From Bog-756 sp963725275 (GTDB lineage: Bacteria; Actinomycetota; Acidimicrobiia; Acidimicrobiales; RAAP-2), in contig CAVRXS010000002.1 of the NCBI GenBank assembly GCA_963725275.1, forward strand, positions 28,950-92,949: a stretch of DNA of 64,000 bases, read 5' to 3'. Position 1 is the first letter of the stretch; each line of letters opens with the position of its first letter. Position numbers and translations under genes: made by a program. Below are positions 1-8,690 of this stretch, piece by piece. The notes below the pieces were generated by a model. It was given only the letters and a program-made list of their open reading frames with translations, was not told the origin of the DNA and did no database searches.

Positions 1-827
1 ACGGGAACGGTGTAGCCGTTGGAAAACTGACAGTCAGTGTCCGTGAGGCAGGACCAGGACTGCTGCAAAAAGCCATTCGGTGCGCTCGCTCCAACCTCGG
101 ACCAACTCGTGCCGTTATAGGTGTAATAGGTGGAAATGCCGGGAAGACCGCCGACAATGCAGAAGTGAGCGTTCCGACACCACACGCCACTCGGATCGAC
201 ATTTCCAGCGAACGCCCTTTCGGGCATGCCCCAGGTGGAGCCCTCGAATGTGTCCGTGATATCGATGTTGCTCACGGCCATGCAAAAGCGTGGGCTGGGA
301 CACGAGAGAGACGTTCCGACGTACTGATAGATGGCGGGTGGCAGACCGAAGTTCTGAGGAATCTCCTTCCATGCCTTGCCGTCGTACACGAAGGACTTTG
401 AGGCCGTATCCATCGTCATGCAGAATCGAGGCGGTGCGCAGGAGATGAGGTAGAGACCGTGCCCTTGGAGCGGACAGACGTAGTGGTTGATGCATCCGTC
501 CCACTTCTGGCCGAGAACTGTGTTCTTTGACCACCTGTTTCCTTGGAAGACGGTGACCGAGTTCCCGACCTGGCCGGGATTACCATCCGGGTTGTAGGCA
601 CCGACTGCAACACAGAGGTTCGACGAAGCACAGGAGATCGCCGACACTTGGCCTCCTTGAGTCGCAGCGTTCGATTCTCCGAGCCATGACCAGCGGGGGG
701 CATTGTCGGTGCGTGATGTGGTAAGGGAAGTGCAGGCAGCGTCGACCAGCACCAGGCAGAGCATCGAAGTCGCCACAGCGAGGATGCGGATGAGCGAATC
801 CCTGCAGGTAGGCCGCACCAACTTCAT
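1..827 (-). CDS. Secreted Cys-repeat protein, C-terminus beyond the window edge
   Basis: An uninterrupted minus-strand frame runs from an ATG at 827 off the left edge, so the protein is partial (at least 275 residues). It opens MKLVRPTCRDSLIRIL and a hydrophobic stretch ending LVDAAC, which fits a signal peptide or an imperfect lipobox. The body repeats the pattern C-x5-6-C-x-A-V, for example ISCASSNLCVAVG, with Trp-rich segments such as KAWKEI and YNGTSWSEVG between. This is the same repeat style as the protein at 8691-9965, so the two are probably paralogues. Such modules are common in exported actinobacterial proteins of unknown function, perhaps beta-propellers. Shorter overlapping frames here are shadows of this one. 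Confidence 0.8.
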   Translation of the reverse strand, partial: MKLVRPTCRDSLIRILAVATSMLCLVLVDAACTSLTTSRTDNAPRWSWLGESNAATQGGQVSAISCASSNLCVAVGAYNPDGNPGQVGNSVTVFQGNRWSKNTVLGQKWDGCINHYVCPLQGHGLYLISCAPPRFCMTMDTASKSFVYDGKAWKEIPQNFGLPPAIYQYVGTSLSCPSPRFCMAVSNIDITDTFEGSTWGMPERAFAGNVDPSGVWCRNAHFCIVGGLPGISTYYTYNGTSWSEVGASAPNGFLQQSWSCLTDTDCQFSNGYTVP

Positions 828-920
828 GGGTGTTTGCTAGCACGGACTGAGCGTCAGATGACCGATCCGGCGTTCGGAACCATGTCCAGACGTGGGTCGA
901 TTGAGCGCCCGACCCAGCGC

Positions 921-1247
921 CTATTCAAAGACGATGGCGAACCTCTCGACGCCGGCCATGAGCTCGGCAACCGGAGTAGTGGGGCAGACCTCAACGGTAT
1001 TCCACTGCGAGAGACCCGAGTCGTAGAGCAACTGGGTGACCGCCTCGATGCTTGGTGCGTCGACCACTGCGATCGTACGGTGTCCCGGGTCAAGGTGCAG
1101 CGGACCGGTGAGGAAGGTAACGCCAGCTTCTTCGGAGAGTTTCGGCAGGTGTTGTCCCATACCCTCCATGGCACGGGCCCTGCTCCGTGCGTTGGCTGAA
1201 GGGCAGATGTCAGGGGAGTGGTCGGCGAGGATCACGTGCTGGGGCAC
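921..1247 (-). CDS. Small dimeric alpha/beta-barrel type protein (DUF3303/YciI-like)
   Basis: This is a 108-residue protein starting at a GTG with a good Shine-Dalgarno (AAAGGAG, 5 nt upstream). It contains DICPSANARSR near the N-terminus, GHRTIAVVDAPSIEAV in the middle and LSQWNTVEVCPTTPVAEL near the end. That order is typical of small ferredoxin-fold proteins related to DUF3303 or YciI, which form dimers and are mostly uncharacterised. No catalytic residues can be assigned. It lies upstream of the partial repeat-protein gene on the same strand with a gap of about 90 bases. Confidence 0.7.
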   Translation of the reverse strand: MPQHVILADHSPDICPSANARSRARAMEGMGQHLPKLSEEAGVTFLTGPLHLDPGHRTIAVVDAPSIEAVTQLLYDSGLSQWNTVEVCPTTPVAELMAGVERFAIVFE

Positions 1248-1434
1248 GAACGCTCCTTTCGCTGTGATGTCCTACTGAGGACCCAAGGATCGTCCTGTCC
1301 TAAGGCCATGTCCAACGAGGACCGATCGCTCATCAGCAGACAAGGGGCTTCCCCCGCTGACCAGGAGCGCTGACGCTCATAGGCCCCCCCTGGTCTCTTT
1401 TGGTCCCTGACTGCCGGCAAGGGGTCCCTTCCGA

Positions 1435-2412
1435 TCATGCCTCGACGACTTCCTCAATCCGGCGCGCCGGCACCGCCCGCCACTGTTCTATGACTTGCAT
1501 GCAGGCAAGCCCGTCGGCAAACGACGGCCCGATCGGCTGCCCGGTGAGCACCGAGTCACGGATTGCTGCCGCCCATGCAGTCATGGCCGCAGCGTGCGGA
1601 TCGCCAGCCCGTGGCTCGAACTCGAGCTGGTCCGCCGATCCGTCACTCCGGCGAACGACCACACGAGCGTCCCCGATGTTCTCGATCGAACCCTCCGAAC
1701 CGAGAACGACAATGCGCGGGGTTACCGAGACGCCTGCCACGAACGAAGAGTTGACAGTCGCCGTGGCCCCTGAGCGAAGCTCGGCCCAGCCGGCAAAGGC
1801 GTCCTCCGCATCGCATTGCCGCATGGTCCCTTCGGCATCGGGTCGCTCGGTGACGTTGATCCACGTTGTCGCGCCTGCCCGGGTGATGTCCCCAAGCAAC
1901 CAACGGATGAGGTCGATGGCGTGGGAGCCGAAGGCGCTGATCCAACCACCTCCTCGGGACCGATCGAAGAGCCATCCCCACGGGCGGAGGGGGACACGTG
2001 ACCCCGAAGTGTAGGCGGTGTATGCGAGGTGCTCCGGCGAACCGATGACACCCGAAGCGATCAGGTTTGCCATGGCGACACGTGCCGGTTGATAGCGGAA
2101 TTCAAAGTTCACGAAGTTGGCGACCCCACCGGCGCTGGCAGCATCTGTCATTGCTGTCGCTTCGTCAACTGAGATGCCGAACGGCTTCTCACACAACACG
2201 GCATGCCCGGCATCGATCGCCCAGGTGATGTGGTCAGCATGGAGGAATGGCGGCGAATGGACCGCGACGAGGTCAACTCGCGAGCGACAGAGTGCGAGCA
2301 CGGATACCGGATCGCGAGCGGTGACGACGTCGATCACCTCGCATCCAGACTCCCGGAACGCCCCGGCTACTACCCGGGAACCGAATCCGGTCCCGATGAT
2401 GCCGACCCGCAT
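1435..2412 (-). CDS. Gfo/Idh/MocA family oxidoreductase
   Basis: This is a 325-residue NAD(P)-dependent sugar or cyclitol dehydrogenase-like protein. The N-terminal Rossmann motif is GIIGTGFGSR directly after the start, followed by the family signature CEKPFG around residue 93 and a C-terminal alpha/beta domain. I chose the ATG at 2412 because the conserved fold begins immediately there; the frame stays open to a GTG at 2559, but that 49-residue extension is Arg-rich and unlike the family. The substrate cannot be predicted and no sugar operon surrounds it. Confidence 0.85.
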   Translation of the reverse strand: MRVGIIGTGFGSRVVAGAFRESGCEVIDVVTARDPVSVLALCRSRVDLVAVHSPPFLHADHITWAIDAGHAVLCEKPFGISVDEATAMTDAASAGGVANFVNFEFRYQPARVAMANLIASGVIGSPEHLAYTAYTSGSRVPLRPWGWLFDRSRGGGWISAFGSHAIDLIRWLLGDITRAGATTWINVTERPDAEGTMRQCDAEDAFAGWAELRSGATATVNSSFVAGVSVTPRIVVLGSEGSIENIGDARVVVRRSDGSADQLEFEPRAGDPHAAAMTAWAAAIRDSVLTGQPIGPSFADGLACMQVIEQWRAVPARRIEEVVEA

Positions 2413-2829
2413 CTGCCGGGTGTCGGTTCGATTGTTCCGCTCGCTCAGATGCACCGGGGACCTCAACCGGACCGGAAGCTTGGCGGGTCGTCTGCCACCT
2501 TGCCATTCTGGTCGCTGGCGGTACCTGGATGCACGAGCGACTGGGTCCTCAACATGCACGTTGAAGAAAAGCGCTTCCAGGACGTCTGGATTTGAGGTCG
2601 AAGTGGCCGAGCTGATCGATCACGCTCAGGGACGGATGTCAGGCTCGGCGAACGGCCCCTCGTCCGAGACGCCCAGTGTGAGCAGCGCAGGGTCAGCAAC
2701 CGAGGCCGCCCCAGATGTCGGTCGCCGGTCGCTGGCGCCCCACCCAACGCCGGTCGGGAGTCGGTAGGGACCGCCCCAGCGACGTACATTTGCTCCCATG
2801 GACCGTCACGCGGGAACCCGGGGAGCAAC
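2413..2829. other. 417-base gap without a convincing gene
   Basis: No reading frame here has a recognisable domain. The end carries the ribosome-binding site (GGGGAG) of the gene at 2830. The gap presumably holds promoters of the two divergent neighbours, but I see no clear -35/-10 pair. Confidence 0.5.
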
Positions 2830-3390
2830 ATGGCCAAGCTGATCTACATCGCGAATGTGTCCCTCGACGGCTACATCGAGGACGCGCACGGCAGATTCGA
2901 ATGGACCCAGCCCAGCGACGAGGTCTTCACGTTCATCACTGACCTCGTGCGCCCCGCCGGAACCTACCTCTATGGACGGCGCATGTACGAGACGATGGCC
3001 GTTTGGGAGTCAGACCCCACCCTGGCCGCCCAGTCCGAGCTCATGGCCGATTTCGCGACCGTCTGGCGAGCGGCCGACAAGATCGTCTACTCCACGACCC
3101 TGTCCGCGGTATCGACCGCGAACACGCGGCTCGAGCACCACTTCGACCCCGGTTCGGTCGGGGAGATGAAGGGGTCCGCCGCCAGCGACTTGACCATCGG
3201 CGGGCCGACCCTGGCGGCGCACGGATTCGACGCCGGGCTCGTCGATGAGTATCAGCTCTTCATCTATCCTGTGCTCGTCGGTGGCGGCAAGCCGGCATTC
3301 CCGAGCGACGTCCGCGCAACGTTGGAGCTACTGGGGGAGCACCGTTTCCGCAACGGTGTTGTGTACGTCCACTACCGGACCCAGACCTGA
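2830..3390 (+). CDS. Dihydrofolate reductase family protein (RibD C-terminal-like)
   Basis: This is a 186-residue protein of the DHFR/RibD C-terminal fold, NADPH-dependent reductases that usually act on pteridine- or riboflavin-like substrates. Characteristic elements are the N-terminal YIANVSLDGYIED, the loop YGRRMYETM (about residues 48-56), DLTIGGPTLAAHG (about 120-132) and the C-terminal strand YPVLVGGGKPAF. Length is normal for the family. The ATG is preceded by GGGGAGCAAC. It stands alone; these proteins are common as orphan genes in actinobacteria, so the physiological role is unknown. Confidence 0.88.
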   Translation: MAKLIYIANVSLDGYIEDAHGRFEWTQPSDEVFTFITDLVRPAGTYLYGRRMYETMAVWESDPTLAAQSELMADFATVWRAADKIVYSTTLSAVSTANTRLEHHFDPGSVGEMKGSAASDLTIGGPTLAAHGFDAGLVDEYQLFIYPVLVGGGKPAFPSDVRATLELLGEHRFRNGVVYVHYRTQT

Positions 3391-3627
3391 CCCTCCAATC
3401 AGAAGCGCCCGGGTGCCCCGAGAACCAATGATCCGAACGCCAGTTGATGCTCCACGGACGACAAATTGACTGGCCAAGGTCCAAGAGACAGTCCTGGCGT
3501 CGCGGCGATCACGTTGTACGTCGAACAGGCCCTCGCAGGCGGAACCCTGTCCCGGTCCCCTTCTCCTTCCGCAATGGTCCGGCGCACGTCACAATTCGCT
3601 TCGATTCAAAGAGGTTAGGGTTGCGCA

Positions 3628-4059
3628 ATGAGCAAAACCGTAACGCATTCGCCGATCCTCGAACTGTTCGCACGCAATGTGCAAGAGCAGTTTCCAACGG
3701 AAGAAGCAGGCAAGCTTGAGCGATTTACAGACAGGATTTCGAAGTCAACCTCCGAGGCTGATGCACAGCGTGCGCGGCGCTGCTTTCACTGGGCATTCGC
3801 GATGGCCGACGACAAGAGCCAATCTCACCCGAGATGGCGTGAGATCAAAGAGCTGCACAAAGAGTGGAAGGACACCTGGTTCGGATTGGAGTTCGGACTG
3901 ACTGGCAATCAAGGCGTGAAACGTCACCCGGATGAGGACATCCACATCCAATGGGTCGAGGACGCCATTGGGGTAGCCAAGACCCTCGGCGAAGAGGATG
4001 GCTGGGACCAGTCTCCGTGGGAAGAACTCCTGGGCGAGCTTGTCGAGATGGGTGCCTGA
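3628..4059 (+). CDS. Hypothetical soluble protein
   Basis: This is a 143-residue, charged, helical protein with no signal peptide or membrane segment. I do not recognise the family. The Trp-rich acidic C-terminal half (WKDTWFGLEFGL, IHIQWVEDAIG, DGWDQSPWEELLG) suggests a compact fold. An AGAGG sits upstream of the ATG at a rather long distance. It lies just left of the insertion sequence, is not broken by it, and may be accessory DNA. Confidence 0.6.
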   Translation: MSKTVTHSPILELFARNVQEQFPTEEAGKLERFTDRISKSTSEADAQRARRCFHWAFAMADDKSQSHPRWREIKELHKEWKDTWFGLEFGLTGNQGVKRHPDEDIHIQWVEDAIGVAKTLGEEDGWDQSPWEELLGELVEMGA

Positions 4060-4096
4060 ACGGGCCAGGGCTACCGGCAACGCTGAGCTGTGATGC

Positions 4097-4102
4097 TAAC
4101 TA
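4097..4102. repeat. Target site duplication, left copy (TAACTA)
   Basis: TAACTA directly precedes the left inverted repeat and is repeated at 5695-5700 directly after the right one, as expected for a 6-bp duplication made on insertion. Confidence 0.8.
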
Positions 4103-5694
4103 CTTCCCCCTGAAAAAGTCGCCGTAGATACTCGCGATTTGAGCCCAGATCGATAAGGATGGCCCCGAACCGTAGGACTAGTACGGATCGAGGCCATCGT
4201 GTTGAGAACTGTAAACGCGCAGCCCACGTTGTGGGAAGCGATCCTCCCCGAGATGTGCCTCGGGATGCCCTCCGAGTTGGAGTCGGTCGACCGCCTGCTG
4301 GACGATCCGGCCTTCTTCGAACCGTTCCGGGCCCACTTCCACGCCGCCCTCGGACGCCCGTCCGTGCCCATCGAGACGTACCTCCGGCTGATGTTCTTGA
4401 AGTACCGCTACCGCTTGGGGTTCGAGCCACTGTGTCGCGAGGTCGCTGACTCCATCTCGTGGCAGCGGTTCTGTCGGATCCCGTTGGGCTTGGCAGTGCC
4501 CCACCCGACCACGTTGATGAAGATCACCACCCGGTGCGGGTCATCGGCGGTCGACGGGTTGAACGAGGCGCTGTTGGCCAAGGCCCAGGCGGCCAAGGTG
4601 TTGAAGACCAACAAGGTCCGTGCCGACACCACGGTGGTTCCCGCCAACGTTGCCTACCCGACGGACTCGGGTCTGTTGGCCAAGGGCGTGGCCAAGATGG
4701 CCAAAGGCATCGAGAAGTTGAAGGGTGCGGGATTGGCGTCCAAGACCACCTCTCGGGACCGGACTCGGATGATGCGGGCTCGGGCCCGGTCCATCGGTGC
4801 CAACCTTCGACGACGCACTGGCGAGGCAAAAGACGAGGTCATGGCCATCAATGCCGACATGGTCCGGATCGCCCAGACGGCCGTCGCCGAGGCCCGACAG
4901 GTGGCGGCGAACGCCCGCCGAGGACTGAGGCGCCTTGGTAACGCCGCCCCAGGAAGGCTTTGCGCAATTGCCGGCGACTTGGAGATCACTGCCGATCGGA
5001 TCGAACAGGTCGCCGAGCAGACCGAGCGACGTCTCTGTGGTGAGGTGCCCGACGGGGCGACCAGGTTGGTGTCACTGCATGATCCCGATGCCCATCCGAT
5101 CCGCAAGGGCAGACTCGGCAAGCCCGTCGAGTTCGGCTACAAGGCCCAGGTCGTCGACAACGAGGACGGCGTGGTGCTCGACCACACCGTCGAGGTGGGC
5201 AATCCCCCGGATGCACCCATGCTCGTCCCAGCGGTTGAACGCGTCGCTCGGCGTGCAAGGCGAATGCCCACGGCGGTCACCGCCGACCGAGGGTATGGCG
5301 AGAATGCAGTCGGAGACCAGCTCAGCGCGCTCGGGGTGCGCACCGTCGTCTTGCCCACCAAAGGCAAACCGAGCGCGTCACGACGCGCCGTCGAGAGCCG
5401 AGCGCAGTTCCAACGCCTGGTGAAGTGGAGAACGGGAAGCGAGGGCCGGATCAGCTGCCTCAAACGGGACTTCGGGTGGAACCGGACACAGATCGACGGC
5501 ATCGAAGGAGTCCGCACCTGGTGTGGCTATGGGGTCTTCAACCACAACCTAGTGAAGATCGGAGCACTGACAACCTCCGAATAGGACGAATCGGACCCAC
5601 CGCCACCAGGATCGGAGCCGAGAATCACTGCACGGCAAGACGGAGGCGACGAGCAATCTTGGTTTGGTGTTACTCCGGCTTTTTCAGGGGGAAG
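4103..5694 (+). mobile_element. Complete insertion sequence with DUF772-type DDE transposase
   Basis: The element is 1592 bp. Its ends are inverted repeats: CTTCCCCCTGAAAAAGTCG on the left, and the complement of CTTCCCCCTGAAAAAGCCG on the right (one mismatch in 19). Both ends are flanked by TAACTA. The single gene is intact, so this copy may be active. The right target duplication contains the stop codon of the copper monooxygenase-like gene at 5698-6834. Confidence 0.9.
4199..5584 (+). CDS. IS transposase (DUF772 N-terminal domain, DDE_Tnp_1 catalytic domain)
   Basis: The 461-residue transposase starts at GTG (MLRTVNAQPTLWEAIL). The N-terminal DUF772-type domain includes PSVPIETYLRLMFLKYRYR and REVADSISWQRFCRIPL. 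The DDE-like core follows: the first Asp lies in VRADTTVVPANVAYPTDSG, the second probably in VTADRGYGENAV, and the catalytic Glu probably in GSEGRISCLKRDFG. An Arg/Ala-rich helical insertion of about 150 residues separates the first two. Related proteins are often annotated as ISNCY family; my assignment rests on this architecture only. The gene is full length with no frameshift. Confidence 0.9.
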   Translation: MLRTVNAQPTLWEAILPEMCLGMPSELESVDRLLDDPAFFEPFRAHFHAALGRPSVPIETYLRLMFLKYRYRLGFEPLCREVADSISWQRFCRIPLGLAVPHPTTLMKITTRCGSSAVDGLNEALLAKAQAAKVLKTNKVRADTTVVPANVAYPTDSGLLAKGVAKMAKGIEKLKGAGLASKTTSRDRTRMMRARARSIGANLRRRTGEAKDEVMAINADMVRIAQTAVAEARQVAANARRGLRRLGNAAPGRLCAIAGDLEITADRIEQVAEQTERRLCGEVPDGATRLVSLHDPDAHPIRKGRLGKPVEFGYKAQVVDNEDGVVLDHTVEVGNPPDAPMLVPAVERVARRARRMPTAVTADRGYGENAVGDQLSALGVRTVVLPTKGKPSASRRAVESRAQFQRLVKWRTGSEGRISCLKRDFGWNRTQIDGIEGVRTWCGYGVFNHNLVKIGALTTSE

Positions 5695-5700
5695 TAACTA
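5695..5700. repeat. Target site duplication, right copy (TAACTA)
   Basis: This is the second copy of the 6-bp duplication. Its complement TAGTTA supplies the TAG stop of the neighbouring minus-strand gene. Confidence 0.8.
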
Positions 5701-6834
5701 AGCGGAGGCGTGAGAATTGGGGAGCACGCTCGAGGTCCACGCCAGCCCGATGCACATCTCGTCGGTCGACCCGTCACCCCAGGTCACGAAGTGGGGAGGT
5801 ACCTTGCGCAGGATTGGCAGTTCCTGTTCGAGTGACGGATCGTAGGTGCAGGTCACCGTTACGGGTTCGCCTCTGATGACCGGAATGGGTGTGGCCAGGT
5901 TGTAGGACCGCTGGTCGTGGAAATTGTAGTTGGGCACGTTGAGGACGGTCTTTGCCTCGGGCGTTCCCGGGTTGAGCACCATCGTGAAGGCCGCTCCCAA
6001 CAGGTGCATATGCGCGTACACCCGGACGATGTAGCCACTCGTACCGAACCGTGTCGTGCACGATGCCGAGTCCCCCTGAGGCGGATCAGACTGGTTTTCC
6101 CGACACAGCGCTTCGATGCCGTCCTCCTCGGAGACCGCGCTCTGGCCGAAGCGTTGACCCAGGTTGGCGAGCGCGGCAGTTCGGTTGCACAGCGGGCCGG
6201 TCACGCCAGTCGGGCAGGGGATGTTCGGTGGTGCGAGCATCAGGTTGAGATGGAGCGGGAGGAGCGGCGAGGGAGCAGGCATCGTGTGGAGCACCAGCGA
6301 GTTCTTCACAGGATTGTCGCCTACGAGCAGGTTGTAGTGGACCTGCATGATGACCAGGCTCCCGGCATTGAGGAAGACCCCGGTTCCCTTCGGGAAGTTG
6401 TCCGTGCCCGCGCCGGGGGCCCAGAATGTGAGCAGTGGGTCTGCAGCGAGTCCGAGCAGCGCGGTACCGGGAAGCGGTCCCCCGAAACACGTCCACCCTT
6501 TCCCCCCGTCGTTGTCACGCTCCACCGATGCAGCCGACGAGGGTGGTACGAGGAAGAGTGCCGCATGGTGATCCTCGGTACTCCCAGGGATGAATTGGCT
6601 CGAGATGATGTATGAGTTCCGGGCCACACGGGGGTTCACCAGCGTGCAGTGGTAGTCGTCGGTCGTCCCAGGGGCCGCCACGGGTTTGTAGGCGTGGGCC
6701 ATCTCCAGGGAAATAGTCGTGACTGACGGGCCCGAGCTGGAGGCGCCGGACGCGCCCATCGCCCTCGAGACCAATACGGCAGCAATGGCGAGCACGACCA
6801 CAGCGAGAAGCAACGCAATTCGTGGAGCCCGCAT
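5698..6834 (-). CDS. Exported copper type II (PHM/DBM-like) monooxygenase family protein
   Basis: This is a 378-residue protein with an N-terminal signal anchor (about residues 5-25). It carries the ligand pattern of ascorbate-dependent copper monooxygenases such as peptidylglycine hydroxylating monooxygenase: a His pair in EDHHAAL (89-90) and His166 in MQVHYN for the first copper, then AHMHLLG (275 and 277) and Met360 in DEMC for the second. Many cysteines (63, 116, 207, 216, 244, 259, 329, 361) suggest disulfides outside the membrane. It probably hydroxylates an unknown substrate outside the cell; substrate and electron donor cannot be told. The IS element inserted exactly at its stop codon, so the protein is unchanged. 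Confidence 0.8.
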   Translation of the reverse strand: MRAPRIALLLAVVVLAIAAVLVSRAMGASGASSSGPSVTTISLEMAHAYKPVAAPGTTDDYHCTLVNPRVARNSYIISSQFIPGSTEDHHAALFLVPPSSAASVERDNDGGKGWTCFGGPLPGTALLGLAADPLLTFWAPGAGTDNFPKGTGVFLNAGSLVIMQVHYNLLVGDNPVKNSLVLHTMPAPSPLLPLHLNLMLAPPNIPCPTGVTGPLCNRTAALANLGQRFGQSAVSEEDGIEALCRENQSDPPQGDSASCTTRFGTSGYIVRVYAHMHLLGAAFTMVLNPGTPEAKTVLNVPNYNFHDQRSYNLATPIPVIRGEPVTVTCTYDPSLEQELPILRKVPPHFVTWGDGSTDEMCIGLAWTSSVLPNSHASA

Positions 6835-7013
6835 CCCCGGCCACGCTATCAGTCCGAGGAGTCAGCAGCTCGAGTCATGGAGCCTCGCGGTCAACGTGCG
6901 ATCTTGCGAGCCTGGACCGGAGACCCGACCCCTGCTTAGATCCGGAGGACCTGATTGTTCGCCGGCGCGAGGGACCGACCCGTCCAGCCGAGCGGGAAGC
7001 GCGAGGTGAGCTG
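6835..7013. promoter_or_regulatory. Divergent intergenic region
   Basis: This 179-base gap separates the divergent monooxygenase and phosphoesterase genes and must hold both promoters. GAGGTGAG just before 7014 is the ribosome-binding site of the phosphoesterase. I see no confident -35/-10 elements. Confidence 0.4.
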
Positions 7014-8372
7014 ATGCAACTGAATCGACGGCAGTTCATCGGTGGAAGTGTGTTCGGTGCCTCGGTGGTGCTCGCGGGCTGTGGAAGTCGATCCGGCTCC
7101 GTCGCCACCTCGACCACGACCACGGTGGGGCGGCAAAGGCTCAAGGCGGTGGGTTCTCGACCCCGACCTGATCTCCCACCAGGAACTGATCAGATCCCAG
7201 AGATCGAACACATTGTCGTGGTGATGATGGAGAACCATTCGTTCGACAACATTCTGGGACTCATCGGCAGGGGGGACGGGTTCACCATCGGGCCGAACGG
7301 TCGCCCGAACGCAAAGAATCCTGACGGCCACGGAAACGATGTCCACGCTTTCCATATGCCGACCGAGTGTCAGACCAACGGGATCGGTAATGACTGGAAG
7401 GTCACCCACGAGGCATATGACGACGGTACTTGTCAGGGATTCGTGACGAGCACCACCGCGGAGGCCATGGGCTACTTCACCAAGGAAGATTTGCCCTTCA
7501 CGTGCGGGATGGCCAAAACGTTTCCGATCGCCGACCGGTACTTCTGCTCGGTCATGGCCCAGACCGACCCGAATCGCAGATTCCTCATCTCAGGAACATC
7601 GCTGGGGCTGATCGACGACAGCTTCCCCCTGGAGCTCCCACCCAACGGCGTCATCTACGAGCAACTCGACAAGTTCGGGATCACATGGAAGGACTACTAC
7701 TCGAGCTTGCCGACGCTCGGGGTATACCTGCCCTACCTCGAGGACACCAATCCACTTTCCAATGGCGTGGTCAAGATCGACGAGTTCTACGCAGATGCCG
7801 CTGCGGGCACTCTCCCGTCGTTCAGCCTGGTGGAGCCTGATTATGACAAGTCGTCAGAGGAGAATCCCCAGGACGTCCAGTTCGGCGATCAGTTCATGGG
7901 CAAGGTCGTGAACGCGGTCATGTCCAGTCCGAACTGGCCGAAGACGATGCTGATCTGGACGTACGACGAGCACGGGGGCTACTACGACCACGTACCGCCG
8001 CCGCCTGCCGTGCCTCCGGACGACATTCCTCCCGCGCTGAAGCCAGGGGATCCACCCGGAGGATTCGATCGGTATGGATTCCGCGTCCCGTCGGGTGTGG
8101 TGAGCCCCTACGCCAGACCCGACTTCGTCTCCCATACCGTCTACGACCACACGTCGATCCTCAAGACCGCCGAAGAGAAGTGGAACCTCCCGGCTCTCAC
8201 GCGTCGCGATGCCAATGCCTACAGCCTCTTCGACATGTTGGATCTGAACGCCAAACCGGCATTCCTCCGACCGCCGAAGCTGCCGAGTGCGGCTGACCCC
8301 GTCGCAAAGGAAGGTTGTCTGACCACTGGGGCCGGCATCATCCCGCCCCGTTCAGCGGTGACCAGCGAGTGA
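7014..8372 (+). CDS. Tat-exported phosphoesterase (phospholipase C / acid phosphatase family)
   Basis: This is a 452-residue lipoprotein starting at ATG 7014 with a GAGGTGAG ribosome-binding site. The frame extends further upstream, but the Tat signal begins here: NRRQFIGG, a hydrophobic core and lipobox LAGC with Cys23. The mature part has the phosphoesterase (PF04185) signatures ENHSFDNILG, DPNRRFLISG, TYDEHGGYYDHVPPP and GFRVPSGVVSPYARP, and VYDHTSILKTAEEKW near the end. These supply the metal-binding Glu, Asn, Asp and His residues. It would hydrolyse phospholipids or phosphomonoesters outside the cell. Confidence 0.92.
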   Translation: MQLNRRQFIGGSVFGASVVLAGCGSRSGSVATSTTTTVGRQRLKAVGSRPRPDLPPGTDQIPEIEHIVVVMMENHSFDNILGLIGRGDGFTIGPNGRPNAKNPDGHGNDVHAFHMPTECQTNGIGNDWKVTHEAYDDGTCQGFVTSTTAEAMGYFTKEDLPFTCGMAKTFPIADRYFCSVMAQTDPNRRFLISGTSLGLIDDSFPLELPPNGVIYEQLDKFGITWKDYYSSLPTLGVYLPYLEDTNPLSNGVVKIDEFYADAAAGTLPSFSLVEPDYDKSSEENPQDVQFGDQFMGKVVNAVMSSPNWPKTMLIWTYDEHGGYYDHVPPPPAVPPDDIPPALKPGDPPGGFDRYGFRVPSGVVSPYARPDFVSHTVYDHTSILKTAEEKWNLPALTRRDANAYSLFDMLDLNAKPAFLRPPKLPSAADPVAKEGCLTTGAGIIPPRSAVTSE

Positions 8373-8690
8373 ATTCGAAGAACCATCGGGCACTGCTCTG
8401 AGTCCCTGAACGTCGTCACAATTGGGTAGGGAGACGACGCAAGCGGTGCCGTCGGCGCCTACCCGCACCGGGGCGTCGGAGGGAAACGTTCCGTCGGGTG
8501 CTCGCAATCGAGGATCGTCAGGCCATCTCGCGCGCTCGGGGGAGCGGAGAAGTGGTGATCCGTATCGTTCGCTTTCGTGGCGATCGAGGAGTGGTGCTAC
8601 CACGAACGACCTCTGGGAGTCATCACCCTTGGCGCGTGCCGGTAGGCGCCGTATCGTCCAAGCAAGGACAGCTACAAGGGAGGCACAAGA
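8373..8690. other. 318-base gap without a recognisable gene
   Basis: Several short frames cross this stretch on both strands but none has a domain, signal peptide or good ribosome-binding site. The last bases carry AAGGGAGG, the ribosome-binding site of the gene at 8691. Confidence 0.5.

Noticed and set aside
1232..1438. Small minus-strand frame between the Gfo/Idh/MocA and DUF3303-like genes
   Set aside because: No ribosome-binding site, no domain and overlap with a better gene start.
2463..2837. Minus-strand 124-codon frame upstream of the dihydrofolate-reductase-like gene
   Set aside because: No start signals or domain, and it overlaps the ribosome-binding region of the plus-strand gene.
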